Positions 27,554 to 34,843 of a DNA stretch of 64,000 nt are shown here, piece by piece (positions within the stretch are counted from its first letter, which is position 1; every line of letters starts with the position of its first letter). The stretch lies in the NCBI RefSeq assembly GCF_023701745.1, contig NZ_JAJOZB010000001.1, positions 4,284,501 to 4,348,500 of the forward strand. The letters run 5' to 3'. The stretch comes from Streptomyces sp. RKAG293. Lineage in GTDB: Bacteria; Actinomycetota; Actinomycetes; Streptomycetales; Streptomycetaceae. A program made the position numbers and the translations under genes. The notes beneath the pieces were generated by a model that was not told where the DNA came from, did not search any database, and saw nothing but the letters and a program-made list of their open reading frames with translations.

Positions 27554-28021
27554 GTGGCCCTCGACAGCGTCGACATGCGGCTGCTCGAACTCGTCCAGAC
27601 CGAGGGCCGCATCACTCTCAGTGAGCTGGGCCGACGGGTGAGCCTCAGCCCGGCCGCCGTGGCGGAACGCATCCGCCGGCTGGAGGGCAACGGCATCATC
27701 ACCGGCTACTCCGCCGTGGTCGCACCGAACCGGCTCGGCTACGGCATGCTCGCCTTCGTCCGGGTCTCCCCGCACGGCGGCTACACCCTGCGTCACCCCA
27801 GGACGCTGGAACTGATGGCGCGCCCCGAGATCCTGGAGGTGCACCACGTCGTCGGCGAGGACTGCTGGATCATCAAGGTCGCCGTGGCCGACACCTCGCA
27901 CCTCGAGGAGATCCTCGAACAGATCTCGGCCCTCGGCCGCACCACGACGTCGATCGTGCTGTCCTCCCCGGTCGAACGGAAGGTCATCACCCCGATCGAC
28001 CGCACCGGCACAGCACCTTAG
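27554..28021 (+). CDS. Lrp/AsnC-family transcriptional regulator
   Basis: A 155-residue Lrp/AsnC regulator. The helix-turn-helix spans about 5-55 (RITLSELGRRVSLSPAAVAE, RIRRLEGNGIITGYSAVV), followed by the RAM ligand-binding domain (HHVVGEDCWIIKVAVADTSHL with ISALGRTTTSIVLSS). The GTG at 27554 gives a family-like start ALDSVD, but there is no ribosome site or leader, since the aldo/keto reductase remnant abuts it. The upstream promoter seems to be lost, so expression is doubtful. Targets are unknown; such regulators often act on the divergent neighbour. Confidence 0.78.
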   Translation: MALDSVDMRLLELVQTEGRITLSELGRRVSLSPAAVAERIRRLEGNGIITGYSAVVAPNRLGYGMLAFVRVSPHGGYTLRHPRTLELMARPEILEVHHVVGEDCWIIKVAVADTSHLEEILEQISALGRTTTSIVLSSPVERKVITPIDRTGTAP

Positions 28022-28069
28022 AGAGCGGCACGCCTGGCAAGAGGCGCGCCACGAGCGAGGCTCATCCGG

Positions 28070-28345
28070 TCAGGAGGAGCCGTCCGCGGAGCGCCAGGCG
28101 TCGACCCCCGCATGGGAGGCGGCCTGCGAGGCGGCCTTCGCCTGCCGCATGGCGCGGGCCGCCAGTTCGGACGGCGGTACCTCCATATGACGGACGTATC
28201 CGCGCCCGGCGTTCAGCAGCGTGACGCCGATCATGACCGTCCCGGCCAGCCCCAGCACCGCCGCGGCGCCGGTGACGGCCACACCCACCGCGAGCATCCG
28301 CGCGTCGATGTCGATTCCGTGTTCAGTCATCCGATTGATCGTCAT
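28070..28345 (-). CDS. Small single-pass membrane protein, unknown
   Basis: A 91-residue protein with one strongly hydrophobic segment (MLAVGVAVTGAAAVLGLAG, about residues 17-35), a second shorter hydrophobic stretch (VMIGVTLLNAG), and a charged, Ala/Ser-rich tail. An alternative ATG at 28330 would shorten it by five residues. It lies between the AsnC gene and a divergent secreted protein. No family is recognised. It shows the codon pattern of a real gene (GC-rich third positions), but short length keeps confidence moderate. Confidence 0.55.
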   Translation of the reverse strand: MTINRMTEHGIDIDARMLAVGVAVTGAAAVLGLAGTVMIGVTLLNAGRGYVRHMEVPPSELAARAMRQAKAASQAASHAGVDAWRSADGSS

Positions 28346-28560
28346 GCATCCAGCCTGAGCGCCCGCGCCGTCTTCCGCACGCCGGGCGGAGCCGTCCGGG
28401 ATCCTGATCCGCGGACCACAGCGCTCTGACAACTTCTTCACAGGTGCCTGCCAGCCTGTCGATCATGCCGACTGCCGCGCGGCAGCCGCCGGACGCGGCG
28501 AGCGCCGGACGCGGCGGCCGCTCCGACACTGATCGACCCCCGTCAACGGAAGGCACCACC

Positions 28561-28956
28561 ATGTTCTCCCTCCGCACCCTGCGCACCGCCGCCGTCACCG
28601 CAGTCATCGCCGGCACGGTGCTGCTCCCGGCCACCGGAGCGTTCGCGGCGGACGCGAGCGCCAAGCCCGCCCCCGCCCCCACCGCCTCCTCCGGCGCGGT
28701 CACCGACAGCCCCCGTCCCACCGCTTCCGTCAGCGCCCCCGGCGGCACCCGCACCGGCGCCCCCCAGCCGACCGCCGCCCCCGCCGGCCAGTCCGCCGCC
28801 CCGATGCCGCGCGGCGGCGTCGCCGCCGGCGAGCAGCCGGCCGGGAGCACGGGCACCAGCAACGCCACCATCGCCGGCTCGGCCGCCGCGGCCGCCGCGC
28901 TCGCGGGTGCCGGCTTCGTCATCGTGCGCCGCCGGGCCGCCCGCCACGACGGCTGA
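28561..28956 (+). CDS. Secreted, C-terminally anchored Pro/Ala/Thr-rich protein
   Basis: A 131-residue surface protein. A signal peptide (residues 1-30, cleavage likely after GAFA-A) is followed by a low-complexity Pro/Ala/Ser/Thr-rich middle and a C-terminal hydrophobic helix ending in VRRRAARHDG. This is the layout of a sortase substrate, but no LPXTG- or LAXTG-type motif precedes the helix. The next gene is a sortase, which makes a functional link likely. The ATG at 28561 follows GGAAGG. It is probably a stalk-like membrane or wall protein with no enzymatic role. Confidence 0.72.
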   Translation: MFSLRTLRTAAVTAVIAGTVLLPATGAFAADASAKPAPAPTASSGAVTDSPRPTASVSAPGGTRTGAPQPTAAPAGQSAAPMPRGGVAAGEQPAGSTGTSNATIAGSAAAAAALAGAGFVIVRRRAARHDG

Positions 28957-29018
28957 CCCTCCGATCCACGTGGTGCGCCGCCCCCGTGGGCGGCGCACCA
29001 CCACCCCTAAGGACACCC

Positions 29019-29641
29019 ATGGCCCGCATCCCGCACCCGGCGCGGCGGACCGGCCCGGCGCGCGCCCTGCGAGCCCCGCTCCTCGCGCTGGCCCTCACCA
29101 CCGTGGCCGCCTGCTCGTCAGGCTCCCCCTCCGCCAGCGCCCCGGAACCGCCCGCCACCGGCGCATCGACCCCTCCCCGGCCACGGCACCCGCCACCCCC
29201 GGCGACCCCACCCGCGTGGTCATCCCCTCGCTCGGCGTGGACAGCTCCCTGCTGCGGCTCGGCCTCAACACCGACCAGACGGTCCAAGTCCCGCCGTCGG
29301 ACCAGGGCATGACCGCCGGCTGGTACACGAACAGCGCGGTACCCGGCCAGCGTGGCTCGTCCGTCGTCATCGGCCACAACAACACCCGCCACGGCAAGGC
29401 CGTCTTCCACGATCTCGCGAAGATCAAGAAGGGCGCCGACATCGCCGTCCGCGGCGCCGACGGCAAAACCGTCCACTTCACCGTGACCGCCACCCAGACG
29501 GTCAGCAAGAAGACCTTCCCCACCCAGCAGGTCTACGCCCCCACCCCGACCCCCACCCTCCGCCTGATCACCTGCGACGGCTCGATAGACCCCCAGGGCC
29601 ACCCCGTCGACAACCTCATCGTCTACGCAACCCTGACCTGA
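29019..29641 (+). pseudogene. Class F sortase gene with a one-base frameshift
   Basis: The 5' part (from ATG 29019, with AAGGAC upstream) encodes a lipoprotein-like leader with lipobox VAAC. The sortase domain lies in a different frame from about 29175 to 29641. It has the catalytic His in VVIGHNN, the catalytic Cys in LITCDG, and GSSVVIGH and DNLIVYA strands. One extra C in the C-rich tract near 29175-29185 would join the frames; total length is one base short of a multiple of three. The place where class F sortases usually show Arg (YRDN-like) reads PVDN. It could be a true pseudogene, a phase-variable tract, or a sequencing error. Confidence 0.75.
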
Positions 29642-29659
29642 GCCCCCACCCGACACCGC

Positions 29660-29723
29660 CCCGCCGCAGAACGAAGAGGTCCCGGTCAGCTTGCTGACCG
29701 GGACCTCTTCGTTCTGCGGCGGG
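29660..29723. terminator. 31-bp perfect hairpin between convergent genes
   Basis: Perfect inverted repeat: 31 bp at 29660-29690 paired with 29693-29723, with only TT between. The stem begins cccgccgcagaa in the sense direction and closes as gtcagc-tt-gctgac. It lies between the sortase gene and the leftward alkylsulfatase remnant, so it can end transcription from both sides. It is far longer than usual terminators. Confidence 0.8.
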
Positions 29724-29733
29724 TGGTGGTCAG

Positions 29734-29777
29734 GTACTCAGGGACCAGGACTTGAGTACTCAGGGACCAGGACTTGA
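29734..29777. repeat. Tandem duplication of a 22-bp unit
   Basis: Two perfect copies of a 22-bp unit (starting gtactcaggg), directly after the long hairpin. The next 60 bases to 29833 hold no gene; read on the minus strand they give a short open stretch (YRVPLGNNGTARTLLKSWSL) with the look of a lost gene end. Confidence 0.85.
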
Positions 29778-29833
29778 GCAGGGTCCGGGCGGTTCCGTTG
29801 TTGCCGAGGGGGACGCGATAGCTCAAGAGGTGT

Positions 29834-30205
29834 TCAGGCGTGGGAGTTGGTCAGGGCGAAGTAGGGCGAGAAGTCGTCCAGCAGGACGGTGAGGGTGGTG
29901 AAGACGCTGCGGTCGCCCTCGGTGCTGATCTGGCCGGCATCGGCGTCGGGGAACAGCTCCATCGCCTCGTCCAGGCAGGCGGCGAAGTTCGCGGCCGCGG
30001 GTGCGGGCCCCGCGCAGGGTCTGGAGGGCCAGGTCCCAGACCGGTTCACCTCCGCGGTGCGGATGACGCCGCCGTCGGGCAGCGGCGCGATCAGCCCTCG
30101 CTGGACGTCCGCGAAGTCACGCACGTCGTCGAACGCCAGCGTCTTGAGCGCGGCACGGTTCGCTGCGGCCGTCGCCTTCGACGCCGCCTTGGGTGCTACC
30201 GGCAT
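29834..30205 (-). pseudogene. Alkylsulfatase (SdsA-type) remnant with internal deletion
   Basis: The 123 residues fit only the two ends of a linear alkylsulfatase. Residues about 5-60 (AANRAALKTLAFDDVRDFAD then QRGLIAPLPDGG and IRTAE) match the N-terminus of SdsA-like enzymes. The last 30 (ISTEGDRSVFTTLTVLLDDF) match the end of their C-terminal SCP2-like domain. The metallo-beta-lactamase-like centre, about 500 residues, is missing, and a short scrambled segment (GTWPSRPCAGPAPAAA) joins the ends. The start at 30205 keeps a perfect AAGGAGG ribosome site. It is most likely a decayed gene. Confidence 0.65.
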
Positions 30206-30307
30206 GACGTCCTCCTTGGTGGTCCGCCCTTCGATGGACATGTTCCAGCCTGTGCCCCAACGAGCGGTTTGTCTGATCGAGAGAACCCCGGCGCCGGGCC
30301 GCGGGTG

Positions 30308-30952
30308 TCATCCGACGAGCCCGTAGATGCTTTTGCCGACCAGCCACAGGCCGATGACCAGGGACAACGCGACGATGGCCTGGTCCTGGTGCCCGTCGAC
30401 CCAGGAACGCAGGGCTGCCAGCCGCACGTGGGCGGTTTCGGGTCGGAAGGTCGCGTAGAGCTCCATGGCCAGCAGGCTGGAGGTGGCCAGCAGCACGTAG
30501 CCCATCAGTGCCAGGTAGGAGCCGATCGAGGACAGGTGCGCCTGCACGACGGTGGCACCACCGGCGGCGACCATCGCCCAGGGCTGCAGCAGGAAGCCGA
30601 GCGCGGCGGCGAACCAGAGCGAGACGCCGTCCAGCCGAGCCATCCACTTGGGGGCGGGACGCGGCTTGGGATCCCGGCGCCGCTTGCCTTCGCCGTAGAC
30701 GACCATGCCCAGACCCAGCGCCAGTTTGAGGGCCAGGGCGGCGGTGGAGGGATTGCTGTTGCGCGTGGGTGGGTTGCCGCCGGTCAGCAGGATCACGGCG
30801 GCGATCACCGCGACCAGACAGGCCAACCAGGCCAGGATGAACGCCAGCCCCTTGCGCACCCCGCCCGGTGCGGACAGCAGCAGGATGAACGCGGTGTTGT
30901 GCAGCGGGCCCAGCGTGATGGCCACGCCGATCAAAACCAGGTCAAGCACCAT
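30308..30952 (-). CDS. GAP-family (Sap-like) membrane protein
   Basis: A 214-residue protein with about six membrane helices, resembling the GAP/Sap family of mycobacteria and streptomycetes. It opens with a helix (VLIGVAITLGPLHNTAFILLL) and has a cytoplasmic Lys/Arg/Pro loop (GKRRRDPKPRPAPKW) in the middle. Mycobacterial GAP protein is tied to glycopeptidolipid export; the role here is unknown. The ATG at 30952 is chosen over an in-frame GTG at 30961 with GGTGG about 6 bases upstream. It is followed by the alkylsulfatase remnant and preceded by DUF6325, SHOCT and small genes on the same strand. Confidence 0.75.
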   Translation of the reverse strand: MVLDLVLIGVAITLGPLHNTAFILLLSAPGGVRKGLAFILAWLACLVAVIAAVILLTGGNPPTRNSNPSTAALALKLALGLGMVVYGEGKRRRDPKPRPAPKWMARLDGVSLWFAAALGFLLQPWAMVAAGGATVVQAHLSSIGSYLALMGYVLLATSSLLAMELYATFRPETAHVRLAALRSWVDGHQDQAIVALSLVIGLWLVGKSIYGLVG

Positions 30953-31159
30953 GGCCGCCACCGGTGTTCATGAGCTGTCGGAGTGCCCGTGCGGTGTCCT
31001 GGTTCATGGTCGTACCCTCCGAGCAGGGGGTCCAGCGCCGGGGCGAGTGCCGGGATCCGCTCGCCTGCGTGCGGCCCCCGGGGGTGGCCACGAACGGTAC
31101 GCAGGGCGGGAAGGCCGCTGTGGCCGCCGGTGGCCCGGGCGGGATGCGCGGGCGTTGGT

Positions 31160-31600
31160 TCAGTCACTGGTCCCTGCGGCGTCCAGAGCTCCGACCAGGT
31201 CCTCCAGGGGAATGCGCCCGCCGGCGATCATCTGGGCACCGGAACGGCGCAGCGCGGAGGCCAGCGGGGCGGCCCAGAGGTTCTCGTAGACGATGATGCC
31301 CGCCGCACTGCCGGGTTCCAGGACAGCGCCGGCCTCATCGACGTCCTCGGAGCTGAGCAGCCCGGAGGGTGCGCCCTCGAAGACGGCCAGCTCCAGGACA
31401 CCGTCGTGGTCGAGGTCGGCGATGGTCAGTGCGACCACCGAGCCATCCGTCTCCTTGCGCACGAAGGAGAGGTCGATGATGCGGATGATGCCGCGGTCGA
31501 CCAGGTCGACCAGCAGGGGCAGTCCCTCTCCGCCCATGTCGCCGTTGGGGAACTCGATGATCAGGTAGTCGATCGGCCCCAGGTCGTTGAACTCGTCCAC
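31160..31600 (-). CDS. DUF6325-like protein
   Basis: A 146-residue acidic soluble protein. It contains LGPIDYLIIEFPNGDMGGEG, DLVDRGIIRIIDLSFVRK and a C-terminal helix RIPLEDLVGALDA. It looks like the DUF6325 family found in actinobacterial stress-type clusters with SHOCT and GAP-family proteins. The start is GTG 31600 with GAGGAG upstream. It lies in a leftward run with the SHOCT gene (120 bp upstream) and the GAP gene (about 200 bp downstream). Function is unknown; several repeated acidic/hydrophobic strands suggest a binding or oligomerising domain. Confidence 0.72.
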   Translation of the reverse strand: MDEFNDLGPIDYLIIEFPNGDMGGEGLPLLVDLVDRGIIRIIDLSFVRKETDGSVVALTIADLDHDGVLELAVFEGAPSGLLSSEDVDEAGAVLEPGSAAGIIVYENLWAAPLASALRRSGAQMIAGGRIPLEDLVGALDAAGTSD

Positions 31601-31719
31601 GTCGGCTCCTCGTAGGTCGCGGGAAGGATGCTGCGGTACAAGCCCTCGCATTGGCGGGGGCCGGGACCGGGTCGCCTGCGAATCCGGTTCGGCGCTGCGG
31701 CCTTGACCATGTGGTGCTC

Positions 31720-32031
31720 CTACAAGCCGAGGACCTTGGCTTTCTGTGCCGCGAACTCCTCATCGCTCAGCACGCCCTGGTCCCGCAGTCCGCCGAGCTG
31801 TTTGAGCTGTTCGATCCGGCTGTCCATATCGGTTGCGGGGGCGGCTGCCACCGGGGCTGCGACGGGGGCCGGTGCGGGCGCGGCGACGGGCTCGGGCTCG
31901 ACCGGTGGTGCCTGCTGGGCACCCTGGTCGGCCCAGCGTCCGGCCTGGCGCCGTGACACGCGGTTCGAGACGGCGGTGGCTGTTCCGGCGACGACCGCGG
32001 TGCGGGCGACCGTACGAAGTAGGCGGGGCAT
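31720..32031 (-). CDS. SHOCT-domain protein
   Basis: A 103-residue protein. A short basic N-terminal helix (MPRLLRTVARTAVVAGTATA, probably membrane-associated) is followed by a Pro/Ala/Val-rich repeat region (PVAAPAPAPVAAPVAAAPA) and a C-terminal SHOCT domain: IEQLKQLGGLRDQGVLSDEE then FAAQKAKVLGL. SHOCT domains act in oligomerisation or membrane attachment and turn up in many small stress proteins. The ATG at 32031 is used. It lies between DUF6325 and a small Ala/Arg-rich gene on the same strand. Confidence 0.8.
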   Translation of the reverse strand: MPRLLRTVARTAVVAGTATAVSNRVSRRQAGRWADQGAQQAPPVEPEPVAAPAPAPVAAPVAAAPATDMDSRIEQLKQLGGLRDQGVLSDEEFAAQKAKVLGL

Positions 32032-32079
32032 CTGATCTCTCCCTCGGGTTCGTGGCACAGGCGGCGGATCCGCCCGCGC

Positions 32080-32325
32080 TCACGCGCCTCGGGCGGCTCG
32101 GGCGGCTCGGGCGGCTCGGGCGGCTCGGGCGGTGACCTGGCTGCTGTTCACAGCGTCGACCAGGGCCTGGTGATCGCGTTCGTTCTGGTCGGCGTAACGC
32201 TCTGCGAAGCGGGCCAGGGCCTTGTCGAAGACGTCGCCCGCGCCCAGGTAGGCGGCGATCGCGATCCGTTCCAGGTCCGGGAGCAGCTCCGGTGCGGGAG
32301 TGCCCTGTGTCGTGGTCTGCTTCAT
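32080..32325 (-). CDS. Small hypothetical protein with Ala-Arg repeat tail
   Basis: An 81-residue protein. The N-terminal 60 residues are helical and acidic (ELLPDLERIAIAAYLGAGDV, FAERYADQNERDHQALVDAV). The tail, ARAARAARAARAARGA, comes from the 9-bp tandem repeat in the DNA. The N-terminal part resembles small actinobacterial proteins that accompany SHOCT and DUF6325 genes, but no family is certain. The ATG at 32325 is used. It starts the leftward group that continues with SHOCT, DUF6325 and GAP genes. Confidence 0.6.
   Translation of the reverse strand: MKQTTTQGTPAPELLPDLERIAIAAYLGAGDVFDKALARFAERYADQNERDHQALVDAVNSSQVTARAARAARAARAARGA
32091..32132. repeat. 9-bp tandem repeat (gggcggctc), about 4.5 copies
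   Basis: Four perfect copies of gggcggctc and a partial fifth. They encode the Ala/Arg tail of the small protein at 32080-32325 and preserve its frame. Confidence 0.9.
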
Positions 32326-32723
32326 GGACGAGTCCTCCTCGCCTGGGTGCGGTCTGCCCGTCCAAGGCGCCCGCCCTTCAAGTCAACGCCCGTGTCCCGA
32401 CTTCGGCCACCGCGAACACCAGGCCGGGGGGCTGGGGGCCCGCTCAAGGCTTCCAAGAGCGCACGGCTGCTGAGCTCCTGCACCGCATGAGCCGCATGAA
32501 GCGCATGAGGTCGCAGAAACTGGCGCTGCCGACCGCACTCATCGAGGCTCCGTCGGACGGGTTTCCCCGCTCAGACGCCGGCTTCACGGCCCGGCGACGA
32601 TCACGATCAGGTCGACCCCGAGCACAGCCGGCAGTCCGATCAACATGCCGCACACCTACGCATTGCGATGCACAGGTGGACGGTGCCCGATGGGCCGAGA
32701 TTCCAAGGTCAACGAAAACAAGA
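32326..32723. other. No recognisable gene; remnant-like stretch
   Basis: About 400 bp between the small-protein gene and the tRNA terminator. It is patchy and lacks a strong coding signal. A short minus-strand stretch reads LIGLPAVLGVDLIVIV, which looks like the end of a lost membrane protein. It also contains an 11-bp match (acctacgcatt, 32654-32664) to the anticodon arm of the tRNA gene. Confidence 0.5.
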
Positions 32724-32753
32724 AACCCCAGGTCAGATGCCTGACCTGGGGTT
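32724..32753 (-). terminator. Rho-independent terminator after tRNA-Thr
   Basis: A 13-bp perfect stem (aaccccaggtcag / ctgacctggggtt) with loop ATGC. On the minus strand it is followed by the T-rich stretch TTTCTTGTTTTCG. It lies 9 bp past the 3' end of the tRNA gene. Confidence 0.88.
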
Positions 32754-32762
32754 CCCCATGGG

Positions 32763-32835
32763 GCCGCCTTCGGGATTCGAACCCGAGACCTACGCATTAC
32801 GAGTGCGTTGCTCTGGCCAGCTGAGCTAAGGCGGC
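32763..32835 (-). tRNA. tRNA-Thr (anticodon CGT)
   Basis: A 73-base gene on the minus strand without an encoded CCA. It folds into a full cloverleaf: acceptor GCCGCCT/AGGCGGC (7 bp), D arm with GCTC...GAGC, anticodon stem ACGCA/TGCGT around loop CTCGTAA, variable region AGGTC, and T arm TCGGG-TTCGAAT-CCCGA. The anticodon CGT reads the threonine codon ACG. tRNA genes are common integration sites for actinomycete elements, and the flank on one side (28-32.7 kb) looks decayed, but no integrase is seen. Confidence 0.95.
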
Positions 32836-32939
32836 ATGCTGCGCTCGGCCAGTGTGGCGGGAGCAGCGGCGCCAAGTCTACAGGGTTGTTGGGGGTGCTC
32901 CGTGCAGGGGTGGATCGGGCGGAAATGCAGGTCAGCGGG

Positions 32940-34496
32940 TCAGTCGCACTTTTTGTTCTTGGGCGGGGTGGTGCCTTCGAGGAGGTAGAGGTTCACGGCG
33001 GTGTCGATGCAGTCGGAACCGCGGCCGTAGGCGGTGTGGCCGTCGCCGTTGTAGGTGAGGAGGTGGCCGGAGGAGAGCTGGGAGGCGAGGGACTCGGCCC
33101 AGGAGTACGGGGTGGCCGGGTCGCGGATGGTGCCGACGACGAGGATCGGGGCCGCGCCCTTGGCTTCGATGCGCTGGGGCTTGCCGGTGGCCGGGACCGT
33201 CCAGTAGCCGCAGATCAGGCTGGCCCAGGCCAGGCCCGTGCCGAAGTGCGGGGAGGTGGAGCGGAAGGACGGGAGGGCGCGCGCGACGTCGGCCGGGGAG
33301 GAGAGGGCCGGGGGGAGGTCGAGGCAGTTGACGGCGGCGTTGGCGAACATGAGGTTCGAGTACTTGCCGCTGCTGTCGCGCTCGTAGTACTCGTCGGAGA
33401 GCTTGAGGAGGCCGGCGCCGTCGCCCTGCTGGGCCTTGGCCAGGGCGGCGCGCAGTGTCGGCCAGGAGCCCTCGTCGTACATGGCGGAGATCACGCCGGT
33501 GGTGCCGAGCGCCTCGGTGAGCGGGCGGGCCTGGCCGGTGGGGAGCGGTTTGGCGTCGAGGGAGCGGAAGAGGTCGTCGAGGCGGTGCCCGGCGTCGTCC
33601 GCGCTCTTCGTGCCCAGGGCGCAGTCGGTGTGCTTGACGCAGTCGTTCGCGAAGGCGGTGAAGGCGGTCTCGAAGCCGCCGGCCTGGGTGCGGCTGCTGT
33701 CGAGGGCGGAGACCGCGGGGTCCATCGCGCCGTCGAGGACCAGCCGGCCGACGCGCTGCGGGAACAGCCCGGCGTAGGTGGCACCGAGGAAGGTGCCGTA
33801 CGACTTGCCGACGTAGCTGAGCTTGTCGTCGTCGAGCAGGGCCCGCAGGATGTCCATGTCACGGGCCGATTCGACCGTGGAGACATGGCCGAGGAGCTTG
33901 GCGGAGCGCTTCGCGCAGCTGGCCGCGAAACCGGTGTCGGCGGTGACGAGCTCGCTGGTCTCGGTGGCGTCGTCGGGGGTCGTGTCGACGGCGGTGAAGG
34001 CATCCATCTGCGCGTCGGTGAGGCACTCGACGGGCTCGCTGCGGGCGACGCCGCGCGGGTCGATGGCGGCCATGTCGTAGCGGGAGGTGACCGGTGCGGG
34101 GAAGCCGAGCGCCGCGTACTGCAGATAGTCGATGGCCGAGCCGCCGGGACCGCCGGGGTTGACCAGGAGCGAGCCGAGGCGCGCGCCGGGACCCGCGGCC
34201 TTCTTACGGGCGACGGCGAGCTTCAGATCGTCGGCCGCGACGGGGTGCGCGTAGTCCAGCGGGGCCTTCATCGTCGCGCACTCGAAACCGGGGACACCGC
34301 ACGAGTGCCAGTTCAGCTTCTGCGCGTAGTACGGCGCCAGGTCGGCGTCACCGGCCGACGGGAGCGGTCCGAGCGAGCTGGCGGTGGTGGAGGCGGCGGC
34401 GCTGTGGCCCGGGCCCCCGCTGCTGCATCCGGAGAGGAGCAGGCCCGCCACCGCGAGGGCGATGGCGGGGATACGGAGCGGGCTCTTGGAGTACAT
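32940..34496 (-). CDS. Secreted tripeptidyl aminopeptidase-like alpha/beta hydrolase (SlpD/E type)
   Basis: A 518-residue lipoprotein enzyme. The signal ends in lipobox LLSGC. The catalytic Ser is in VGKSYG, with the oxyanion motif NPGGPGGS before it, and the catalytic His lies in GDGHTAYG. The C-terminal domain has Cys residues in C-x5-DTAVNLYLLEG, typical of the mycelium-associated proteinases SlpD and SlpE and tripeptidyl aminopeptidases of streptomycetes. These cut short peptides from the N-terminus of substrates outside the cell. The ATG at 34496 is used. It stands alone, 104 bp past the tRNA gene. Confidence 0.88.
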   Translation of the reverse strand: MYSKSPLRIPAIALAVAGLLLSGCSSGGPGHSAAASTTASSLGPLPSAGDADLAPYYAQKLNWHSCGVPGFECATMKAPLDYAHPVAADDLKLAVARKKAAGPGARLGSLLVNPGGPGGSAIDYLQYAALGFPAPVTSRYDMAAIDPRGVARSEPVECLTDAQMDAFTAVDTTPDDATETSELVTADTGFAASCAKRSAKLLGHVSTVESARDMDILRALLDDDKLSYVGKSYGTFLGATYAGLFPQRVGRLVLDGAMDPAVSALDSSRTQAGGFETAFTAFANDCVKHTDCALGTKSADDAGHRLDDLFRSLDAKPLPTGQARPLTEALGTTGVISAMYDEGSWPTLRAALAKAQQGDGAGLLKLSDEYYERDSSGKYSNLMFANAAVNCLDLPPALSSPADVARALPSFRSTSPHFGTGLAWASLICGYWTVPATGKPQRIEAKGAAPILVVGTIRDPATPYSWAESLASQLSSGHLLTYNGDGHTAYGRGSDCIDTAVNLYLLEGTTPPKNKKCD

Positions 34497-34636
34497 CGGC
34501 GGCTCGGGTCCTCCCGTCGGGTGAGGGGGAGCGTATCCGTCCTGGTGGGGTGGGGGCGGGCTCCGGCGCCCGCTTATGGGCTATTTGTAGGCTGTTTGTA
34601 GGCCGTTTGAGGGCTGATCGAGTGGCTGGGCGAGTG

Positions 34637-34812
34637 GTTGGGCGAGGGCTTGGGCGGGTGGTTCGGTCAGTGGTCTCATCGCGTGCCTGGGCGGGTGGTT
34701 CGGTGAGTGGTCTCATCGCGTGCCTGGGCGGGTGGCTCGCCGCGCGCCTGGGCGGGTGGCTCGCCGCGCGCCTGGGCGGGTGGCTCGCCGCGCGCCTCGG
34801 TGAGTGGTCCCG
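34637..34812. repeat. Tandem repeats of 23-30 bp upstream of the SlpD-like gene
   Basis: At least three nearly perfect copies of a 24-bp unit (gcctgggcgggtggctcgcc plus cgcg) from about 34721 to 34797. Related longer copies (gggtggttcggtgagtggtc followed by tcatcgcgtg) precede them. They fill the 347 bp between two leftward genes; no gene is evident in the stretch. The promoter of the SlpD-like gene must lie close to 34500-34640. Confidence 0.85.
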
Positions 34813-34843
34813 TCGCGTGCCTGCGCCCGATCGCGCGCGCTCG

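Noticed and set aside
32340..32720. Possible gene between the small-protein gene and the tRNA
   Set aside because: Only short, patchy frames; no ribosome site with a coding signal. Kept as remnant region.
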